A DNA stretch of 64,000 bases from Costus lasius. Taxonomy: Eukaryota > Streptophyta > Magnoliopsida > Zingiberales > Costaceae. The notes below the pieces were generated by a model. It had not been told where the DNA came from and ran no database searches. It saw only the letters and a list, made by a program, of their open reading frames with translations. The position numbers were made by a program, and so were the translations under genes. Numbering within the stretch: the stretch's first letter is position 1; every line of letters starts with the position of its first letter. The stretch is taken from assembly GCA_027563935.2 (NCBI GenBank), contig JANVAS020000239.1, positions 2,542,001-2,606,000 on the forward strand. Reading direction: 5' to 3'. Shown here piece by piece: positions 57,301 to 64,000 of this stretch.

Positions 57301-58191
57301 TACATTTGAACAAATGTGAACTCCACATGCAGTGTCCAACACCCATGATACAGAAGAAGAAAACATGACCTCAGTCACGAATATACCTGAGCCAGAAGCA
57401 AAGCTTCCCCTCTTATCTCCTTGGAGCGCTTTACAGTCCTTTTTCCAGTGACCCAGCTGGCCACAGTGGAAACACCTGTATTCCTTAGACCGCTTCACCT
57501 TCTGCTTCAGAGCCTTGCTGTAATTCTTGACCGGGGCCTTGCCCTTCTTCCCCTTCTTCTTGTTCCTTGAAGGAACCATCAAGACAGAGGTTGAAGGCTT
57601 ACCCTTCAGAGTCTCCTCAGTGGTCAAGAGCATATTCAGCAGCTCTGCCGGAGTACAATCGATTTTGTTCATATTAAAATTAATAATGAACGCGTCGAAT
57701 GAAGGCGGGAGAGACTGCAGAATAATGTCCACAGCAAGCTCCTGGTTAATGGTATGCCCCAGTTTCTCTAGAGCCTCCTTGTGCCCAATCATCTTGAGCA
57801 CGTGAGCTCCCACTGGGCTCCCTTCAGCCAGTTTGCTCTGAAAGAAGAGCTTTGTCAAATTATAGCGTTCAGTCCTCGCCTGTGCAGCATACAGCATCTT
57901 GAGGTTCGCTATCATCTCTATAGCCGACATATCCTCATGCTGACGCTGCAGCGGTGGCGTCATAGACGCTAGCATCAGGCAAGCGACATCAATGCTATCA
58001 TTGACGTGCTTTTCATAGGCTTCCCGAACCGCCCTTGCGGCGTTCGGAGCGGGCTGCGGCGGTATCGCCGTCTCGAGGACATACAGTTTCCTCTCTGCCT
58101 TAAGAACGATCTTAAGGTGTCCAAACCAGTCAGAGAAGTTCGGCCCAGCAAACTTCTCCCTTTCCAGTAGGGATCGCACATTGAAGTTCAT
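54310..58191 (-). CDS. Copia Gag-Pol polyprotein (C4), intact
   Basis: A 1,293-residue frame with the same domain order and nearly the same sequence as C1; they differ by one residue in length. It begins MNFNVRSLLEREKFAGPNF at ATG 58191. Zinc knuckle CFHCGQLGHWKKDC, protease core WVLDTACGVHIC, integrase HHCC finger with LRSDRGGEY and SERRNRTLL, RT LYVDDILIIGND and RNase H GYTDASFQSD are all present. Leader and ATG context match C1. No stop, frameshift or missing key residue was seen, so with its LTRs this copy could be autonomous. Confidence 0.95.
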   Translation of the reverse strand: MNFNVRSLLEREKFAGPNFSDWFGHLKIVLKAERKLYVLETAIPPQPAPNAARAVREAYEKHVNDSIDVACLMLASMTPPLQRQHEDMSAIEMIANLKMLYAAQARTERYNLTKLFFQSKLAEGSPVGAHVLKMIGHKEALEKLGHTINQELAVDIILQSLPPSFDAFIINFNMNKIDCTPAELLNMLLTTEETLKGKPSTSVLMVPSRNKKKGKKGKAPVKNYSKALKQKVKRSKEYRCFHCGQLGHWKKDCKALQGDKRGSFASGSGIFVTEVMFSSSVSWVLDTACGVHICSNVQELKRRRQVGQHEVDLRVGNGARVAAVAVGDYFISLPSGLVLELNSCYFVPSITKNIISIPALVRKGFSFECNISKCILSFDNIVYATGSINNGLYMLDMECSIQQIDIKKAKYADDSTLLWHSRLGHINEKRIKRLHENGLLGSFSYKEIDTCKACLMGKMTKSPFPHKGQRASGLLDLIHSDVCGPFSKHARGGYQYFITFTDDFSRYGYVYLMRHKSESFDKFKEFKNEVQNQLGRNIKALRSDRGGEYLSHAFTDYLKECGIISQLTPPGTPQWNGVSERRNRTLLDMVRSMMSQATLPYSFWGFALETAAKVLNRVPSKAVSKTPYELWYGKQPSLTFIRIWGCEAYVKKLASGKLESRSDKCIFVGYPKETKGYYFFDPKENKVFVARTAIFLEKEFLLQEASGREIKLDENPDEGQSSQAELDEPEPVEQVIEQPEAQISREPRRSGRIRRQPERYDGVYIIDNDEPLTYADAVSGPESARWLEAMRAEMDSMSDNQVWDLVDPPPGIIPIGCKWIFKKKIDMDGNVVTYKSRLVAKGFKQIYGIDYDETFSPVAMFKSIRILFAIAAYYDYEIWQMDVKTAFLNGNLDEDVYMTQPEGFTNPADRHKICKLKKSIYGLKQASRSWNIRFDESVIEFGFIKNEDDPCVYKRFSGSVITFLVLYVDDILIIGNDIPEMHAVKAWLRKCFQMKDLGEAAYVLGVKIYRDRSKRLLGLCQSTYIDKVLERFHLENSKRGYLPVRHGLNLSKSQCPQTQTEKDEMDNTPYASAIGSIMYAMLCTRPDVAYGLSVTSRYQSNPGVAHWIAVKNILKYLRRTKDMFLIYGGQEELSIEGYTDASFQSDQDDFRSQSGYVFSLNGGAVVWKSFKQSTVADSTTEAEYVAASEASKEAVWIRKFVRELGVIPSSADPLVIFCDNTGAIAQAKEPRSHQKSKHIQRRFHLIREIIDRGEIKVCKVHTDDNLADPLTKPLAQQKHEKHCNNMGLRFLNH

Positions 58192-60006
58192 GGTGTTCGT
58201 TGCTGCAGGTATCTACAACAATGCAAGAACAGCAAGGTCAGTATCAATGTATAAGAATCAATCAGGACTTAAGAAAGATTCTTTTTGTCACTATTTTATC
58301 AGGCGTGAAAAATCCAGCAAAACAGCCCGAAAGAGTAAAACTCTTTTAGTGAGATGGGATCCAGATTTCATACTTGGTCTCCGCGTCCCGCTCAGGCGAG
58401 ATAAGATGCACAGAGAGTACAAGCACTAGTTTCTGGTAGGCAGTCCCTGCCGATCGCCAACCCGTGCGATTCCCCTTCATCTGGGCAGTCCAGCAGACTG
58501 TGCCAACTGAGTTGGTACAACACAATCTCTGACCCCACAGATGGCTGCCTCCATGTGCTACCATATGCGCCACATATGTAGCCAACACGGTCAAGCTGAC
58601 CCGACCTACTCCCTGGACCACCACGTGCTATGCTGAGCAACGAGAAGGGATAAATCCCTACTCTGTAACACGCAGGTGTAATCCCGCACCGTCTGAAGAT
58701 AGATGGACGTGCCCACTGAGTGGGTACAACACGGCTCCAACGATAATCAGAACAGTGAGGTTTCGCGTCAGAAGGCTTACGAGCTTGATATTTAAGCGTT
58801 GGATTTTAACGGTCTTTTATCTTCTTGCCTATCATGCAATTCCTATGGTGATAGCAGAAGATAATTTAATCATGCAATTCTAATATTAAGCAATAAAAGA
58901 AAGCATGTATCTTATGTGGTAAAAGCCCATAGCCCTAGAAGACCTTAACCTAACTTAAGTCTTCATTTGCTCTTCATGGGTCTTTTGCTGCACATCTGGC
59001 CCAAACCTGGGCCCAAGCGCCAATTACAGCACAGGTGCGCCCACCAGGGAAAATGCGCCTGGTCCTAGGGTCGAACCCTAGACCTCCCACCTGGTCCAGC
59101 CACTTGCTGCATGCGCCTCTGCCAAGTGTGCTCTGTGCTCTTGTCTAATTAAATTACAAATTTAACTATCTAGACAAGAGTGACACGCAGGTCACTTACA
59201 TTTATAAATTAAAACACAGTGATGCGCAGATCACAATAATTAATTTACAATTTTAAAACAGGCACGCAGGCCCCAGCACAGCACAGATTTAACATGGGCA
59301 GCCCACATAAGACAAAATAGACAGACACATGCATCCATTCAGCAATCAAGTGATCCATTATAAAAATTAAAATTTTTCGAAAACCCCTTGGGATTAATTT
59401 TAATTTTTCCTTATTTGCCCTACAACCTTACAACGGTACATTACTAGGGATCCACTCATCCAACCTAGTCAGATCCACTGCCCTTGCATGCACCAAGTCC
59501 TAACTGACTTGAGTCGACCATGAGGTCAACCATGCATGCGCCAGGGCTGAACAACCACAATGAGGTCTGGCAAGCGGGTGTGACCCCGGGCCTAACTCAT
59601 GTGTGTTCATAGGTTGTCTCAATCAGACATCGCTACACACCTGTCTGCAGTCGACCTATAGCCACCATAGGCTTGCGCCAAGGTGCTAACAGGTCGACCC
59701 ATTCAGGCTGTCAGATGGTCTGATCAGACTGTTGGATCTAACTCAGGGGGTGACTTCAACCCTAATAACCCGTCTAAGGGTTTATAGTAGAGCCTTAGAT
59801 CTAGAGTGACTCGCGCATGTCAATTAGGGTTTTAAGAAAAACACAAAGCATGCGCCAAGAACAACATGCGCCAATGAAAACATACTTCAAGTTTCGCATG
59901 TATAAAAACTTAAAGAAAAATCGCATGTTAACTAGATCTAAGCATGTACACGCAAACATGGATCACATAAGCTTAAGCAATCATACAAAGATGCATAGAA
60001 AACCTC
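58192..60006 (-). other. C4 long 5' leader
   Basis: Non-coding, alignable with C1-C3. The palindromes are CCAACTGAGTTGG (58503-58515) and CCCACTGAGTGGG (58712-58724) on the + strand. Open frames at 58346-58640 start with non-ATG codons and are broken in C2 and C3. Confidence 0.78.
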
Positions 60007-60018
60007 GCTCTGATACCA
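60007..60018 (-). other. C4 primer binding site (tRNA-Met type)
   Basis: GCTCTGATACCA on the + strand is the reverse complement of TGGTATCAGAGC. Two bases separate it from the 5' LTR. Confidence 0.9.
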
Positions 60019-60020
60019 GT

Positions 60021-61723
60021 TGTAGGAACCCCTTTCAAGAGGGGGGCGAAACCCAGCATGGTGCAAAACAAATTTGAAGCAGCGGATAGGGTCTCTAAGA
60101 ATCGCATGCACCTTATATAATCAACTTAAAGGAAAAACCGATTGCATAAGAGATGATTCGATCCATACCATTGCCATTTCTAGATGGCACCTTGGAAGTA
60201 AAGATCAAACGAGATCTTCTCCTTGTCGTCACACACAAGATGATGTCGCTATCTCTCTTGGTGCTCCTTGTGCTAGCAAGGTTCCAAGAGGTCCTTTGAC
60301 GAATGAAGGGAAAATGAGATGTCAATCTCTCTTGGCCGAATCCTCCTCAATCCGTCAAGCGTCGCCGCACTCACACAAGAATGTCAAGAGGAATATGGGC
60401 GAGAGGAATATGGGAAGTGGCGAAAATAGAGCATACTCTATTCGGACGAGAGCCCCTTCAAGTGGAGATCATGGTTACTAAAAATAGTAACCACTCCTCA
60501 CCACAACGTTCACGCCAAGTGAACTTGTCGCCTACTCCTCTCCCTATGAACCAAGCGCTCATTTAGTGAGCCGGTTCACTTTGGTTCGGTTTAAGAACCA
60601 ATCAAGCCAATGATCTAGTCTAGATCTTAAATAAACCCTAAGGTTCACGATCTAACCGTCGATCTCAACGATGCCCCTGATCTGACCGATCTGGCATGCA
60701 TTCTCTCGATCAAAGCTTACCGATCTCAAGCCCTAATCAATCAAACATGATCAGACCAGATCTCACTTACAATCAGAGATTAAATCCCTTTAAACTGAAC
60801 CCAAATAATTCAGTCCACACGATCTGACTTAAGTAAGCCATATCATCAAATTGTGCGACCCAAAGGGTTTCCTTTAAATGTCGGTAACGACAACTTACGT
60901 TATCACGATCAGTGAGAGGTATCTAGCAACACATCACTGTCTCCCGATATAAAGAAAAGAGTCTTCCAAGACTACACCCAAAAACAGCACAAGTGTGAAT
61001 CAAATCACAAGGCATGCATTTTTCCTTTGCCACTGGATGTTCTTATTGGACAAGCCTGTCAAGCTTGTAATTCCAATATGATGAGCATGATTAGATCAGA
61101 TGATCATAGTCACCTGGGTATGGCCATACACTCTCTCAATCATCTCATCCAGGGGGCCCCTTTAGAACATCACACTCCTTAAACAAGGAGACGGCAATCC
61201 TATGTCTATCACTAGTGCCCTAACCTGACTCAAGCTCATCATCCAAGATAGTCTATAATCATTATGTTTCAAACGATATTGAACTATCTCAAAACAATGA
61301 CAATCATCATTTAGAAAACACAAGTGATCTCAAGTCAGAGGAAATGTGCCACTTGTCATAATCAAGGAATATTCACATTGTGACAAACAATTGAACATCC
61401 TAGTAGGGTCTGTCCAGTACATCCCATGTACCCATGAGTCTACATCTTATTCCATGCTCGAAGCATCCTATAAGATTAGAACACATATTAGTCTTAACAA
61501 TATCAAGGCTGTCTCATGTTCACCAAGATACATCGACTAAGGACTTAATAGCATGTCAGCCCAGCTGAACAGCTTTGAGACATTATTCAGAAGAACATAT
61601 ATTGCAGCAGACAATGTAGCTAACTGAATAACAACCATGCCTTTATAAACATAAGAGTTTATTACATGATACAGATACATTCCCATAGGCCTCAAACATT
61701 AGCCTTAAGGGCATACCCCAACA
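60021..61723 (-). repeat. C4 5' LTR (1,703 bp)
   Basis: It runs from TGTAGGAACCCC to CATACCCCAACA. It holds the 40-base stretch (60311-60350) and the 106-base segment (60351-60456) that is deleted and inverted, respectively, in the 3' LTR. Confidence 0.93.
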
Positions 61724-61728
61724 CTGGT

Positions 61729-62456
61729 CTGATCATGTTTGATTGATTAGGGCTTGAGATCGGTAAGCTTCGATTGAGAGAATGGATGCTAGATCGGTGA
61801 GATCAGGGGCATCAAGAGATTAACGGTCAGATCTTAAGCCTTATGGGTTTATTATGATCTGGACTGATTGCTTGGTTTATTTGGTTATTGAACCAAAGTC
61901 AAGTGAACCGGCTCAATGGATGAGCGCATGGTTCAAGGGTGAATTGGATTTGCGATTGGGTAAACCCATGATCGCAACTTGAGAAGTGACTTGCTATTTT
62001 TAGATAGCACTTCTTCTAATCGTGGCCATGCCTCACGATAGCCTCTATTCACGCCTCTCCTCTTGGTTCGTCGCTCGCTCTAGTTTTTGACGAGAGAACA
62101 CAATTTCGTGTGGTGAAAAACTGGTGGACGACAAGGAGAAAAGACGCCAAGCAAGAAAGAACTCTCTTTTTCCTTCAAGCGATCAAGACACCTTGGACGA
62201 TCCTTGCTAGCACAAGGAGCATCAAGGAAGAAGCGCATCTTCATCTTGTGTGCGAGACTTTGGAGAAGAGGCGCTTGCATCTTTTGCTTCCAAGACGCCA
62301 TCTAGAAATGGCTATGGTATGAATCGTTTTCATTCAATCAGAGTTTTATAAGTTGATCATAACGCATGCAAAGATCGTAGAAACCCCTTTCCGCTGCATC
62401 TTAACCTCCATATGCGCCTATAGGGTTTCGCCCCCCTTAGATTTAGGGGACCTTCA
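61729..62456 (+). repeat. C3 5' LTR, second part
   Basis: It continues the C3 LTR from CTGATCATGTTTGATTG after the second CTGGT and ends GGGGACCTTCA. It contains the family's GCTAGCACAAG (about 62207) and ATCTTGTGTG (about 62243) blocks. Confidence 0.92.
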
Positions 62457-62458
62457 AT

Positions 62459-62471
62459 TGGTATCAGAGCC
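62459..62471 (+). other. C3 primer binding site (tRNA-Met type)
   Basis: TGGTATCAGAGCC begins two bases after the LTR end. It is the only copia primer site read directly on the + strand here. Confidence 0.92.
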
Positions 62472-64000
62472 AAGTTAATGCACGTTTTTATGATTGCTTA
62501 AACGTTTTGTGATCCATGTATGCCATTGTATTCTTAGATCTATAACATGCGAAAATTTACATGTTAAGTTGCTTCTTGCGAACCTTACATATGTATTTCC
62601 TTTGCGCATGTTTGTTGGCGCATTCTATGGTTTTATCCAAAATCTTATATCATGCGCGACTCTCATTAGATCTAAGAGGCGCCTGCTTTAAACCCTTAGA
62701 CCGGTTATTAGGGTTGAAGTCATCCTCTAGGTTAGATCCAACTGGTCTGATCAGACTATCTGACAGCCTAGATGGGTCGACCAGATAGCACCTGTGCGCA
62801 AGCACGAGGTGGCTATAGGTCGACTGCATCAAAGGCGTGTATCGATGTCTAATTGAGACAACCTATGAACGCACATGAGTTAGGCCCGGGGTCACACCCG
62901 CTTGCCAGACCTCATTGTGGTCGTTCAGCCCTTGCGCATGCATGGTTGACCATTAGGTCGACTCAAGTCAGTTAGGACTTGGTGCATGCAAGGGCAGTGG
63001 ATCTGACTAGGCTGGATGAGTGGATCCCTAGTAATGGACCGTCGTAAGGCAGCAGGGCAAATAGGGAAAAATAAAATTAATCTCAATGGGGTTTTTTCAA
63101 AATTTTATTTTTCATGATTGGATCACATGCTGATTGGATACCATATGTATGTTTATTTAATCTTATGTGGGCTGCCCGTTTAATGTGTGCTGTGCTGGGG
63201 CCTGCGTGCCTGGAATTTTATTGTAAATTAATTCTTATTTTTGTGATCTGCGAATCACAATTTAATTAATTTATAAAATGTAATTGACCTGCGAGTCAAT
63301 CTTGTCTAGATAGATTAATTTGTAAATTAGTCAGACAAGAGCACAGAGCACACTTGGCAGAGGCGCATGCAGCAGAGGCTTGACCAGGTGGGAGGTCCAG
63401 GGTTCGACTCTGGGACCAGGCGCATTTACCTGGTGGGCGCACCTCAGCTGCAGATGGCGCTTGGGCCCTGGTTTGGGCCAAATGAGCAGCAAAAGACCCA
63501 TGAAGAAAAGCAAGTGAAGACTTAAGTTTGGTTAAGGTCTTACTTAGGCTTATTGGCCTTTTACCACATAAGATCAGCATGCTTTCTTTTATTGCTTATA
63601 TAATTGGAAATGCATGTGTTTATCTTCTGCTATCACCATAGGAATTGCATGATAGGGAAGAAGATAAAAGACCGTTAAAATCCAACGCTGAAATATCAAG
63701 CTCGTAAGCCTTCTGACGCGAAACCTCACTGTTCTGACTATCGTTGGAGCCGTGTTGTACCCACTCAGTGGGCACGTCCTTCTATCTTCAGACGGTGCGG
63801 GATTACACCTGCGTGTTACAGAGAAGGGATTTATCGCTTCTCGTTGCTCAGCATAGCACGTGGTGGTCCAGGGAGTAGGTTGGGTCAGCTTGACCATGTA
63901 GGCTACATATGTGGCGCATATGGTAGCACATGGAGGCAGCCATCTGTGGGGTCAGAGATTGTGTTGTACCAACTCAGTTGGCACAGTCTGCTGGATTGCC
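62472..64000 (+). other. C3 5' leader, to window edge
   Basis: Aligns with the C1 leader from position 1 of the window (C3 about 62979). Palindromes are at 63760-63772 and 63969-63981. It has a TAG in the frame corresponding to the apparent 92-codon leader frame of C1, arguing against coding. No gene begins before the edge. Confidence 0.8.

Larger units (their letters stand above)
52629..61723 (-). mobile_element. Complete, possibly active Ty1/copia element C4 (9.1 kb)
   Basis: Two LTRs, tRNA-Met-type primer site, leader, open Gag-Pol and polypurine tract are all present. Perfect CTGGT duplications flank it (52624-52628, 61724-61728), and the C3 LTR continues across it. The LTRs look identical by eye except for one inverted and partly deleted segment. 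It is the youngest dated insertion in the window. Confidence 0.95.
51658..64000 (+). mobile_element. Ty1/copia element C3, split by C4, right end outside
   Basis: The 5' LTR is in two parts, 51658-52628 and 61729-62456 (1,699 bp together), separated by complete C4. A primer site and 1.5 kb of leader follow to the window edge. Gag-Pol and the 3' LTR must lie to the right. Confidence 0.9.

Overview
The window is nuclear DNA of a flowering plant. It consists almost entirely of nested LTR retrotransposons, with one AT-rich island of about 5.5 kb (39105-44587) that looks like host single-copy DNA. Evidence for a plant includes copia polyproteins over tRNA-Met primer sites, Athila/Tat-type and chromovirus-type Ty3/gypsy remains, tRNA-Asp-type primer sites (TGGCGCCATTGCCGGGGA-like), and GT-AG introns in the island genes. 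The species cannot be told from the sequence. There is nothing bacterial here; most short open frames are accidental.

Names used in the entries: C1-C6 are Ty1/copia copies or LTRs (C1-C4 and C6 one family, C5 a relative); G1-G4 are copies of a pol-less Ty3/gypsy family; A1 is an Athila/Tat-type gypsy element; R1 is a chromovirus-type gypsy element.

Layout. 1-6796: C1 (+), cut on its left by the window, with an intact 1,294-codon Gag-Pol. 6797-8748: C5 LTR. 8749-21937: G1 (-), split by C5/C1 on its left and by C2 (-, 9955-18938). 21938-39104: A1 (+), broken gag-protease-RT-RNaseH-integrase, split by full-length G2 (-, 23873-31904) and by solo LTR G3 (36141-38037, perfect TGACC duplication). 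39105-44587: tandemly duplicated island with two spliced small secreted-peptide gene models and a dead third copy, all on the - strand. 44588-48689: R1 (-), LTR plus integrase remains, split by solo LTR C6 (46339-47985, perfect GCTAC duplication). 48690-51657: 5' end of G4 (+). 51658-64000: C3 (+), whose 5' LTR is split by complete C4 (-, 52629-61723, CTGGT duplication); C3 runs off the right edge.

Order of events: A1, R1 and the island are oldest. G elements entered A1 and R1. Copia elements then entered G elements and, last, each other. C4 is the youngest dated element: its two LTRs look identical except for a 106-bp segment that is inverted in one of them, and its polyprotein is open throughout. 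C1 and C4 could supply copia proteins. G elements carry only gag and would need proteins from a relative such as A1, with which they share a covarying double hairpin after the last coding region.

Most noteworthy: the intra-LTR inversion in C4, the shared double hairpin, the palindromic minisatellites in the G LTRs, the duplicated secreted-peptide genes, and covarying palindromes in the copia leader. All comparisons were made by eye; percentages are approximate.
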